Shown here in pieces: positions 45,476-53,174 of a stretch of DNA of 64,000 nt. The translations under genes were made by a program, and so were the position numbers. Source of the DNA: Bacteroidota bacterium (GTDB lineage Bacteria; Bacteroidota; Bacteroidia; NS11-12g; UBA955); NCBI GenBank assembly GCA_947496065.1, contig CANMBF010000004.1:1-64000 (forward strand), read 5' to 3'. Position 1 is the stretch's first letter. Each line of letters starts with the position of its first letter. The notes under the pieces were generated by a model that searched no databases, was not told where the DNA came from, and was given only the letters and a program-made list of their open reading frames with translations.

Positions 45476-45595
45476 TTGTGTTTTCGCTAGTTTTAGTTTT
45501 TGTCAAAATCCGCAGTGTGTGTTTTCATAGTGTTGGTTCTTGTCAAAAGCAATTGTGTGTGTTTTCGTAGTTTTAGTTTTTGTCAAAAGCGATTT
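45476..45595. repeat. Three 40-bp tandem repeats
   Basis: Units at 45476-45515, 45516-45555 and 45556-45595 share the pattern TGTGTTTTCnTAGTTTTAGT plus TTTTGTCAAAAGC at exactly 40-base spacing. The 14-mer TAGTTTTAGTTTTT is perfect at 45488 and 45568 (units 1 and 3), and again outside the array at 45644 and 45660. There are no spacers, so it is not a CRISPR array, and 40 is not a multiple of 3. Confidence 0.85.
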
Positions 45596-45745
45596 AATTT
45601 ATTTCTCTTACTTTGTTAAATTTTTGTTAAAATGTGTTTTCAATAGTTTTAGTTTTTTTTAGTTTTAGTTTTTCAGTTTTTAATTCTGTGTCTTATGTAT
45701 ATGTTTTTATTTGTTTTTCAATTTTTAAATAAGGGCTAAAATGCT

Positions 45746-45972
45746 GAGTATAAATGCCTAATGAGTAAAAATACCTACCATTTTGGATACCTTATACACA
45801 AACATATATCGCAATCTCTAATTTGCAAATGATGGTCAAATTAATTCTGAAATTAATATGTAATGCGCAATAAATCAGTGCAATAAAATAAGTTAGAAAG
45901 ATTAAAAAATGACTAGTTTTTGGGTTTTTTGACCTTTTAGGGTTCATTTTAGGCCTTTGAGTATAAATACTT
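45746..45972 (+). repeat. Three dispersed GAGTATAAATACCT-like 14-mers
   Basis: GAGTATAAATGCCT at 45746-45759, GAGTAAAAATACCT at 45763-45776 and GAGTATAAATACTT at 45959-45972 differ by one or two bases, all on the plus strand. They could be binding sites for a regulator of uvrD or of the region itself. Confidence 0.45.
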
Positions 45973-46104
45973 TTTTAGCTTTTTAGCGTTCTAGAATTTT
46001 TAGCTATTTTTTGTTTATCTCTTGGTGTTTGTCTGTAAAATATAGGGACTTAATTATTGGTACTTTTGTGTATATTCTTTTTTAATTTTTTTTATACAAA
46101 CGAT

Positions 46105-46112
46105 TAGATTTG
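46105..46112 (+). promoter_or_regulatory. -7 box for uvrD
   Basis: TAGATTTG is an exact match 12 bases upstream of the ATG at 46125. Confidence 0.6.
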
Positions 46113-46124
46113 TAGTTCTAAATT

Positions 46125-48404
46125 ATGTCAACCAATAACCATCCGCCGTATCTTGATAAATTAAATGAAGTTCAAAGAGAAGCTGCGCTCTGTATCGATG
46201 GACCTGTCATGATCATTGCAGGCGCAGGAAGTGGTAAGACACGCGTACTGACTTATCGTATTGCACATATAATCAAGCAAGGGGCTGATGCATTCAATAT
46301 ATTGGCACTCACTTTTACCAATAAAGCGGCCAAGGAAATGAAAAAACGTATAGAGATGGTCGTTGGTTCTGAAGCCCGCAATCTTTGGATGGGTACTTTT
46401 CACAGTGTGTTTGCAAAGATTTTAAGAATCGAGGCTGAAAAAATAGGATATCCGCGCGACTTTACAATCTATGATACGGACGATGCAAAAAGTGTTATCA
46501 AGGGTATTGTGAAGGAACTTAACCTAGATGATAAACTTTACAAAGTTGGTTTAATTTACAACCGCATTAGCAATGCCAAAAATAGTTTAATTACAGCCAA
46601 AGAATATATCACCATTCCCGAATTAATGGAAGCCGATGCCTCTGCTGGTAGACCATTAATTTCGAGAATTTTTGCACTTTATCAGCAAAAGTGTTACAAA
46701 GCAGGTGCCATGGACTTTGATGATCTATTGGTTAATACTTTCCGACTTTTTAAGGAACATGCCGATGTTTTATATAAATATCAGCACAAGTTTAAATACA
46801 TTATGGTAGATGAGTATCAAGATACCAATTTGTGCCAGTATATGATTATTAAGAAATTGGCCGCTATGAATCGCAATATTTGCGTTGTAGGCGATGATTC
46901 ACAGAGCATTTATAGTTTTAGGGGCGCCAACATTCAAAATATACTTAACTTCGAAAAGGATTATCCTGAACTTAATATCTATAAATTAGAAAACAATTAC
47001 AGAAGTACCTCAAATATTGTAAATGCTAGTAGTAGCATCATCGCAAACAATAAAGAAAAACTCGATAAAAAGATTTATACCGATAATGATGAAGGCGAGA
47101 AAATAAAGGTGATGCGAGCCATAAGCGATAATGAAGAGGGTAGAATGGTAGCCCAAAGCATTTTCGAAGATATGAATACACAGCGTTTGTCCTTTTCTGA
47201 TTTCGCTATTTTATATCGCACCAATGCGCAAAGTAGATCTTTTGAGGAAGCCTTAAGGAAAAATAGTATTGCCTACAGAGTCTATGGTGGCACTAGTTTT
47301 TATCAACGCAAAGAAATTAAGGACTTGGTGGCTTATTTGCGTTTGGTGGTCAATCCAAATGATGATGAAGCACTAAAGCGTATTATTAATTATCCCGTAA
47401 GAAAAATTGGCAATACCACCATTGATAGGGTCACAGCCTTGGCCAACGAAAAAGACTGTTCTTTGTGGGAAATTATTAGCCACGCCCAACAATTTGCAGC
47501 TGAGTTGGGAAGCAGCATAGGGCATCTTCGCGATTTCCATACAATGATTTATAGTTTTCAGGGGATGATGGGTAGCAAGAATGCCTATGAAATTGCAGAG
47601 TATGTTGCCAAACAATCTACTTTGCTTAAAACACTTTACGAAGATAAAACAGTAGAGGGTGTTTCGAGGCACGAGAACGTCATGGAATTGTTAAATGGTA
47701 TCAAAGAGTTTACAGAAGATGACACCAATGAAAATGATAAAACCATTTCTCAATTTTTGCAAGATATTGCCTTGTTAACCGATGCCGATAAGGACAAAGA
47801 GAATGCAGATACAGTAACGCTTATGACCATTCATAGTAGCAAGGGGCTGGAATTCAAAAATGTCTTTGTGGTGGGTCTTGAAGAAAATTTATTTCCGAGT
47901 CAGTTAAGCTTAACAAGTAGGCAGGAACTAGAGGAGGAACGCAGATTGTTTTATGTTGCAGTGACTAGGGCCGAGCAAAAGTTGACTTTGTCATTTGCTA
48001 CATCGCGATTTAAATATGGTAATTTAATTCCTTGTGAACCGAGTCGATTTATAGACGAAATAGAAAGCAAATATCTCGAATTTGCCTATGCCAATACGCT
48101 GAAGATGGAATCTTCTGTTTTAAAGAAAAAAGAGTCACAAGCATTTGGAAAAGGTTATGGCATGAACGTTGGAAAACCGGTTTTTTCTAAACCAAATACC
48201 CCAATCCAAGTTTCGGCTAATTTTAAAGAAAGTAATACGGCCAATTTAAATGCAGGACAACAAGTAGAACACCAACGCTTTGGTAGGGGAGAGGTGATAA
48301 GTGTTCAGGATACAGGTGATAATCGCAAAGCTGTAATTCGGTTTGTAGAGGCTGGGGAAAAGACCTTGGTTTTAAAGTTTGCAAAGCTAATGGTGTTAGA
48401 ATAG
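46125..48404 (+). CDS. uvrD: UvrD/PcrA-type superfamily 1 DNA helicase
   Basis: This 3'-5' helicase acts in repair and in clearing stalled complexes. The 759 residues carry Q motif LNEVQREAAL, Walker A AGAGSGKTRVLT, motif Ia FTNKAAKEMKKR, motif II VDEYQDTN, motif III GDDSQSIYSFRGA, motif IV ENNYRSTSNIVNA, motif V VTLMTIHSSKGLEF and motif VI EERRLFYVAVTRAEQ. The C-terminal 50 residues (VEHQRFGRGEVISVQDTG) are the Tudor-like RNA polymerase-binding end of PcrA. The name uvrD or pcrA is a matter of convention. Confidence 0.95.
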   Translation: MSTNNHPPYLDKLNEVQREAALCIDGPVMIIAGAGSGKTRVLTYRIAHIIKQGADAFNILALTFTNKAAKEMKKRIEMVVGSEARNLWMGTFHSVFAKILRIEAEKIGYPRDFTIYDTDDAKSVIKGIVKELNLDDKLYKVGLIYNRISNAKNSLITAKEYITIPELMEADASAGRPLISRIFALYQQKCYKAGAMDFDDLLVNTFRLFKEHADVLYKYQHKFKYIMVDEYQDTNLCQYMIIKKLAAMNRNICVVGDDSQSIYSFRGANIQNILNFEKDYPELNIYKLENNYRSTSNIVNASSSIIANNKEKLDKKIYTDNDEGEKIKVMRAISDNEEGRMVAQSIFEDMNTQRLSFSDFAILYRTNAQSRSFEEALRKNSIAYRVYGGTSFYQRKEIKDLVAYLRLVVNPNDDEALKRIINYPVRKIGNTTIDRVTALANEKDCSLWEIISHAQQFAAELGSSIGHLRDFHTMIYSFQGMMGSKNAYEIAEYVAKQSTLLKTLYEDKTVEGVSRHENVMELLNGIKEFTEDDTNENDKTISQFLQDIALLTDADKDKENADTVTLMTIHSSKGLEFKNVFVVGLEENLFPSQLSLTSRQELEEERRLFYVAVTRAEQKLTLSFATSRFKYGNLIPCEPSRFIDEIESKYLEFAYANTLKMESSVLKKKESQAFGKGYGMNVGKPVFSKPNTPIQVSANFKESNTANLNAGQQVEHQRFGRGEVISVQDTGDNRKAVIRFVEAGEKTLVLKFAKLMVLE

Positions 48405-48416
48405 CAACTTTTTGTA

Positions 48417-48424
48417 TATTTTTG
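48417..48424 (+). promoter_or_regulatory. -7 box for the 48449 beta-barrel gene
   Basis: TATTTTTG followed by CA is an exact match 24 bases upstream of the ATG at 48449; it overlaps the in-frame TTG at 48422, so the later ATG is preferred. Confidence 0.6.
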
Positions 48425-48448
48425 CAACCAATCGAATACAATAATTAC

Positions 48449-49294
48449 ATGAATTCAATAATAAATCAATTCAAAAACATTTCAAAATACAGTCTGATTT
48501 TGATGTGCATGTTATATGCTAGTCAACTTTTTCCCCAATTACAACCTGTTCTAAAAAATAAACGCGGTATTGCCATTTTGCCACAACAAGGCGATTTTGC
48601 CATCGGTTTTGGTGCTAATCCTTTTTTAAATTATTTCGGCAATTTTTTCAACGGAAATAACAACAATATTTCACCTAGTCCAACATTTGCTACACAAAAT
48701 CAAAGTATCTTTTTTAAATACATGAAAACCAATCAATTGGCATATCGTGGTTATTTTAGAGTAGGTGTTAATTCTAATTCTATGAATATCAATGTGGCAG
48801 ATAAGATGCCTGGTGCTTTAAGTGGTAGCATGGTTAAAGATATTCAAAAGACCAAAAGCAATATCATTGGTATTGGTTTTGGAATTGAGAAAAGGCGCGG
48901 TAATACAAGGGTTCAAGGCTATTATGGCGGAGAATTATACTTGAACTATAACAGTGGTTTTGATACAAAGTATAAATATGGCAACGCTATTGAAAACGAA
49001 GATTCAGGCGTTATTCGCAATACCATCCTTAATGCGGCTTCAACCTTGACAATAGGATTTAGAGGTTTTGCTGGCGTTGAATATTTCATTGCACCGAGGG
49101 TTTCGTTGGGCGGCGAATTGGGCTATGGCCCCTCAATAAACATTAGAAGTGCGAATGAAATCACTTCGGAATCTTATGTTAAGCCTACCTCAACGCTTAA
49201 TACAACTAAGGTCTCAACTAATTCAAGATCAACTGGATTTGCATTAGATACGGACAATTATTTCGGAATTGTTAAGTTATTGTTTTATTTCTAA
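48449..49294 (+). CDS. Outer-membrane beta-barrel protein of unknown function
   Basis: From the ATG at 48449 the protein starts with a signal peptide (ISKYSLILMCMLYASQLFPQ). The remaining 255 residues alternate strands and Gly/Asn-rich turns, for example KNKRGIAILPQQGDFAIGFG, YRGYFRVGVNSNSMNINV, YYGGELYLNYNSGFD and LGGELGYGPSINI. This is the usual form of a small barrel. It lies between uvrD and a lipoprotein gene. Confidence 0.82.
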   Translation: MNSIINQFKNISKYSLILMCMLYASQLFPQLQPVLKNKRGIAILPQQGDFAIGFGANPFLNYFGNFFNGNNNNISPSPTFATQNQSIFFKYMKTNQLAYRGYFRVGVNSNSMNINVADKMPGALSGSMVKDIQKTKSNIIGIGFGIEKRRGNTRVQGYYGGELYLNYNSGFDTKYKYGNAIENEDSGVIRNTILNAASTLTIGFRGFAGVEYFIAPRVSLGGELGYGPSINIRSANEITSESYVKPTSTLNTTKVSTNSRSTGFALDTDNYFGIVKLLFYF

Positions 49295-49319
49295 AATTAC
49301 GGGTTTAATTCACGCTCGA

Positions 49320-49352
49320 TTTGTAAAATTGAATAGTTTATACTTATCTTTG
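49320..49352 (+). promoter_or_regulatory. Full -33/-7 promoter of the 49362 lipoprotein gene
   Basis: TTTG (49320-49323), 21 bases, then TATCTTTG (49345-49352) give the complete Bacteroidota promoter. It ends 9 bases before the ATG. It is the clearest full promoter seen in the window. Confidence 0.75.
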
Positions 49353-49361
49353 TCAAATATT

Positions 49362-49946
49362 ATGAAAATGAAAATGAAAAATTTATTAATAATCGTTGCC
49401 ATTGCATCTCTCATTTTGTCAGCTTGTAAATATGATGACGGACCGGGAATTACCTTGAGATCTAAACGTGTTAGAATTAGTAATGAATGGATTATTGCTG
49501 ATTATCAAGTTGATGGTACAACAGATAATGTAATTAAAGGATCCTTCACACATGGTGATTCTTTGCAATTGGTGCTAACCATTAGTAAGACCGGTAGATA
49601 TGCAATGAATCTTCAATATACCAAAGATTACCAAGCAAAAACCAATTGGAACAAATATTTTATTGCTAACCAAACTGGTATTGTTTCCCTTTATTACGAT
49701 TATAATCAAAATTCATTCTTTAAAAGAATTGGTAGTTCTGGTGCGTGGTCATTTGATAAACGTCATGATAACATCAATTTTGGTGCTTATGATTTATCAC
49801 ATGCTGATGGAGAGGACAAGCCATTAGAATGTAAGATTTTAATGTTAAAAGCTAAAAATTTAAGGTTCCAATTTACTGCGAAAGATGGTAAGATCCATAC
49901 CATGACTTTAGAGCCTAGAAACGATGAGGCTGGTTTATTGAAATAA
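49362..49946 (+). CDS. Lipoprotein of unknown function
   Basis: The ATG at 49362 is chosen because the longer frame from 49269 overlaps the previous gene and contains the promoter. The signal MKMKMKNLLIIVAIASLILSAC has lipobox LSAC. The mature 173 residues form a beta-rich domain with VRISNEWIIADYQVDG and GSSGAWSFDKRHDNINFGAY, a layout seen in many small Bacteroidota lipoproteins; no name can be given. A strong terminator follows. Confidence 0.82.
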   Translation: MKMKMKNLLIIVAIASLILSACKYDDGPGITLRSKRVRISNEWIIADYQVDGTTDNVIKGSFTHGDSLQLVLTISKTGRYAMNLQYTKDYQAKTNWNKYFIANQTGIVSLYYDYNQNSFFKRIGSSGAWSFDKRHDNINFGAYDLSHADGEDKPLECKILMLKAKNLRFQFTAKDGKIHTMTLEPRNDEAGLLK

Positions 49947-49966
49947 TAAAAAATATTTAAATGGAG

Positions 49967-50000
49967 AGTCCTGCAATGAATTAATTGCGGGACTTTTTTT
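49967..50000 (+). terminator. Intrinsic terminator after the 49362 gene
   Basis: AGTCCTGCAAT and ATTGCGGGACT pair (one G-T wobble) around a 6-base loop and are followed by seven T. Confidence 0.92.
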
Positions 50001-50037
50001 ATACTATAATTTTAACCTAATTTTGAAATCGAATAAT

Positions 50038-50691
50038 ATGACTGAACTTTTTGAGTACAATACCCAATCCAATAAATTAATTATTTCTGAATATGGAAGG
50101 GCTTTTCAAAAAATGGTTGAACATGTGTTAACCATTGAAGATAGAATAAAACGCACCAAGATGGCCGAGGCCCTAATTGGTGTTATGGAAATTTTAAATC
50201 CATTGGCAAAAGAACAAACAGATTATAGACAAAAACTTTGGGACCATTTGCACATCATTGCGGGGTTTGCCTTAGATGTCGATTGCCCTTATCCTGTGCC
50301 TGAGAAAGATGTTATTATAAAGAAACCAGAGCCAATACCTTATTCCTCACAGCCAATCAAATTTAGGTTTTATGGTCGCAATTTGCAAAACATGGTTAAC
50401 AAAGCGACTAATATTGAGAATCCGGAAATGAAAAATGAGTTCTTGAATTTATTGGCTTCTTTCATGAGTAATTCATCAAGAAATTGGAACAATGAAAATT
50501 TAACCAATCAGCAATTAGCCGAGCATTTGAAAAGTATGTCGAATAGCAAATTAGAAATTAATCCAGAAGCGCTTGAAATTACTTTAGAGCAAAGAAGAAA
50601 GAAATTCTTTAAGCCCAATAATACGGTTAGCAGCAGTAGCAATAATAAGTTTTACAACAAAAACAAAAAGCACAACAATTTCAAAAAGTAA
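50038..50691 (+). CDS. DUF4290-family protein
   Basis: The start is the ATG at 50038; a TTG at 50023 would add five residues. The 217-residue protein begins MTELFEYNTQSNKLIISEYG and continues ALIGVMEILNP and KLWDHLHIIAGFALDVDCPY, which is the conserved part of DUF4290. The tail is low-complexity, rich in Ser, Asn and Lys (SSSSNNKFYNKNKKHNNFKK). The family occurs almost only in Bacteroidota and its role is unknown. It sits directly in front of murA (9 bases). Confidence 0.88.
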   Translation: MTELFEYNTQSNKLIISEYGRAFQKMVEHVLTIEDRIKRTKMAEALIGVMEILNPLAKEQTDYRQKLWDHLHIIAGFALDVDCPYPVPEKDVIIKKPEPIPYSSQPIKFRFYGRNLQNMVNKATNIENPEMKNEFLNLLASFMSNSSRNWNNENLTNQQLAEHLKSMSNSKLEINPEALEITLEQRRKKFFKPNNTVSSSSNNKFYNKNKKHNNFKK

Positions 50692-50700
50692 TTTTCTGTC

Positions 50701-52014
50701 ATGTCAACTTTTAAAGTAACGGGAGGTAAAAAATTAAAGGGAGAGATTGTCCCTCAGGGTGCGAAGAACGAAGCACTCCAAATAATCTCCGCGGTTTTAC
50801 TAACGCCAGAAGAAATTGTTGTCAATAATATTCCAGCCATTCGCGATGTTCTTAAATTAATAGAATTGTTAATGGACCTTGGAGTTAAGGTGAGCAAGAT
50901 TGGAGAAGAGTCGTATTCTTTCAAAGCAGATAATATCAACCTAGACTATTTAAATTCGGCTGATTTTAAATTGAAAGGCGCTGGCTTAAGAGGCTCAATA
51001 ATGATTATCGGTCCTTTGTTGGCGCGCTTTGGAAAAGGCTATATCCCTAGTCCTGGTGGCGATAAAATTGGGCGCAGAAGGCTGGATACCCACTTTATTG
51101 GTTTTATGAAATTGGGGGCTAAGTTTGAATATTTACCAGAAGAACAATTTTATAAAGTATCAACACCAGAGGGTAAATTGAAAGGTGCCTACATGTTATT
51201 AGATGAGGCCTCTGTGACTGGAACTGCAAACATTGTGATGGCTGCAGCATTGGCTGATGGTATTACGACTATTTACAACGCAGCATGTGAACCCTATTTG
51301 CAACAACTTTGTAAAATGTTGAATCGCATGGGTGCTAAAATTAGTGGAATCGGTAGTAATTTGTTAACCATTGAGGGTGTAGATAGTTTAGGTGGTACAG
51401 AACATACCATGCTGCCAGACATGATTGAGATTGGCAGCTTTATTGGCTTGGCTGCAATGACAGCGAGCGAAATTACGATTAAAAATTGCCGAATTCCTGA
51501 ATTAGGGGTTATCCCAGATATCTTTAGAAGGTTGGGCATTCAACTTGAATTTAGAGGGGATGATATTTATATTCCAAGCCAAGAACATTACGAAATTGAT
51601 ACATTTATAGATGGCAGTATTCTCACCATTGCCGATGCGCCATGGCCAGGTTTTACGCCAGATTTGATCAGTATTATTTTAGTAACAGCAACACAAGCGA
51701 GAGGGAATGTTCTAATCCATCAAAAAATGTTCGAGAGCCGCTTGTTTTTTGTCGATAATCTAATAGACATGGGCGCTAAAATTATATTGTGCGATCCACA
51801 TCGCGCAAATGTCATGGGCCTTGATAAGAAAATGTTGTTAAAGGGCATCACCATGAGCTCGCCGGATATCAGAGCTGGTGTAGCTATGTTGATTGCTGCG
51901 ATGAGTGCCAATGGTGTTAGTACCATTAAAAATATTGAACAAATTGACAGGGGCTACCAACATATAGATAAGCGCCTGAATAACATTGGCGCAGAAATTG
52001 TAAGATTAGACTAA
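50701..52014 (+). CDS. murA: UDP-N-acetylglucosamine 1-carboxyvinyltransferase (Asp-type active site)
   Basis: MurA adds enolpyruvate to UDP-GlcNAc, the first committed peptidoglycan step. The 437-residue protein has KGEIVPQGAKNEALQIISAV at the start, the loop PSPGGDKIGRRRLDTH (Asp121) and the later RELGVIPD-like CRIPELGVIPDIFRRLG, plus DIRAGVAMLIAAM at the end. The loop residue that is Cys115 in E. coli, the target of fosfomycin, is Asp here. Asp-type MurA is active and known to be resistant to fosfomycin. It follows DUF4290 by 9 bases. Confidence 0.97.
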   Translation: MSTFKVTGGKKLKGEIVPQGAKNEALQIISAVLLTPEEIVVNNIPAIRDVLKLIELLMDLGVKVSKIGEESYSFKADNINLDYLNSADFKLKGAGLRGSIMIIGPLLARFGKGYIPSPGGDKIGRRRLDTHFIGFMKLGAKFEYLPEEQFYKVSTPEGKLKGAYMLLDEASVTGTANIVMAAALADGITTIYNAACEPYLQQLCKMLNRMGAKISGIGSNLLTIEGVDSLGGTEHTMLPDMIEIGSFIGLAAMTASEITIKNCRIPELGVIPDIFRRLGIQLEFRGDDIYIPSQEHYEIDTFIDGSILTIADAPWPGFTPDLISIILVTATQARGNVLIHQKMFESRLFFVDNLIDMGAKIILCDPHRANVMGLDKKMLLKGITMSSPDIRAGVAMLIAAMSANGVSTIKNIEQIDRGYQHIDKRLNNIGAEIVRLD

Positions 52015-52023
52015 AAGAATCTT

Positions 52024-52545
52024 ATGAAAAATCGCAAATTCACGGCCATGGGTTTACTATTAGCCTTGCCAGTTGTTTTTCTTATTTATAGTTTTTGCCC
52101 AAGACAAGCAAACACCCAATTAAAAACACCAACAAAGGCACTTGCTGTCCTTGTAATGTATGGTCAGGGCGATACTTTTAACCTCACTAAATTTAAAGGC
52201 AGAATAGTGGTATTGAATTTTTGGGCTTCATGGAGCAAAGTCAGTCGAGCTGAAAATAAAAATCTAGTAAGAATTTATCAGAAATATAAAAACAATAGCA
52301 AAGTTGTTTTTTACAGTGTTTCATTAGATACCGATGAGCAAAGTTGGAAGACTGCTATTGAGGAAGATGAGTGTGCATGGTTGAACCATTATTGTGATTT
52401 TAAAAAATACAATTCTCCAGTTGCTATTGTATATAAAATAAAGACCATTCCAACCTTCTATTTATTCGATAAATTAGGCGTGGTTAATACGTCGGGTGCA
52501 AATGTTTCCGATATTGAAACCGCCATTGATGGTTTACTGAAATAA
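52024..52545 (+). CDS. Thioredoxin-fold envelope protein lacking active-site cysteines
   Basis: A signal anchor (FTAMGLLLALPVVFLIYSF) precedes a TlpA/redoxin-like domain. The fold is clear: FKGRIVVLNFWASW (57-70), VVFYSVSLDTDEQSWK, and the cis-Pro segment IKTIPTFYLFDKLGVV. The CxxC that normally follows WASW is SKVS (residues 71-74), so both redox cysteines are Ser. It therefore should not catalyse thiol exchange by the usual route. It starts 9 bases after murA and may share its transcript. Confidence 0.85.
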   Translation: MKNRKFTAMGLLLALPVVFLIYSFCPRQANTQLKTPTKALAVLVMYGQGDTFNLTKFKGRIVVLNFWASWSKVSRAENKNLVRIYQKYKNNSKVVFYSVSLDTDEQSWKTAIEEDECAWLNHYCDFKKYNSPVAIVYKIKTIPTFYLFDKLGVVNTSGANVSDIETAIDGLLK

Positions 52546-52617
52546 AAATCCTTTGATTATATAAGTCATGTTGTCAGTTATCGTGGCTTGGCAATGTTTT
52601 TGACTGATAGGCTTCGT

Positions 52618-53145
52618 ATGAACAATGATCAACCTATTGACCAAAGTGAAGAAAACTTAGAGCCGACATCAGAAAATGCTGGCGAACCTAAAAATGAAGT
52701 TTCAGAACTTGACCAATTAAAATCCCAAGTTGCAGAGAGCAATGATAAATTCCTAAGATTGTATGCGGAGTTTGATAACTATAAACGCAGAACAATGAAG
52801 GAAAGAGCCGAGCTATTGCAGATGGCGGGTAGAGAGGTAATTCTATCATTATTGCCAGTCGTCGATGATTTTGAAAGAGCCAAAAAGGCAGATGTTCAAG
52901 ACATCGATATGTACAAAGAAGGTATTGATTTAATTCATCATAAATTTAATTCAATATTGTCTGCAAAAGGGCTAAAAGCAGTTGAATCCATTGGTCAAGT
53001 ATTTAATGTTGACAAGCATGAGGCCATTACCAATATTCCTGCACCAAGTGAAGACTTGAAAGGTAAAGTAATGGATGAAACTGAAAAGGGTTATGAATTG
53101 AATGGGCATGTGATACGTTTTGCTAAAGTTGTAGTTGGCGAATAA
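52618..53145 (+). CDS. grpE: Nucleotide exchange factor GrpE
   Basis: GrpE releases ADP from DnaK. The chosen ATG at 52618 gives [20 protein letters not shown], the acidic N-terminal tail typical of the family; ATG 52594 and a TTG at 52588 are also in frame. The long coiled helix contains [20 protein letters not shown] and the head domain has [35 protein letters not shown] and [18 protein letters not shown]. It is followed by dnaJ 29 bases on; dnaK is not in this window. Confidence 0.93.
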   Translation: MNNDQPIDQSEENLEPTSENAGEPKNEVSELDQLKSQVAESNDKFLRLYAEFDNYKRRTMKERAELLQMAGREVILSLLPVVDDFERAKKADVQDIDMYKEGIDLIHHKFNSILSAKGLKAVESIGQVFNVDKHEAITNIPAPSEDLKGKVMDETEKGYELNGHVIRFAKVVVGE

Positions 53146-53174
53146 TAAAAGTATTCAAATTAAATTTTAAAACA

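Larger units (their letters stand above)
45065..46124. other. 1-kb gene-poor T-rich region between ruvA and uvrD
   Basis: No annotated-size gene is visible in 1060 bases. The first 50 bases hold the ruvA terminator. From 45276 there is a -7-like TATGTTTG (45279-45286), a stem with ATAAT-G-ATTAT inside 45310-45336, a 41-codon frame (45348-45473), the 40-bp tandem repeats (45476-45595), further TAGTTTTAGTTTTT copies at 45644 and 45660, three GAGTATAAATACCT-like words and one TTATACACA word (45792-45800) that matches a DnaA box. The plus strand from 45480 to 45720 is unusually T-rich. Its purpose is unknown. Confidence 0.7.

Noticed and set aside
45476-45595. CRISPR array
   Set aside because: The repeats are directly joined without spacers, vary between units, and no cas gene is near.
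48422-48448. Upstream TTG start for the beta-barrel gene
   Set aside because: It overlaps the exact -7 promoter box, so it would not be inside the mRNA.
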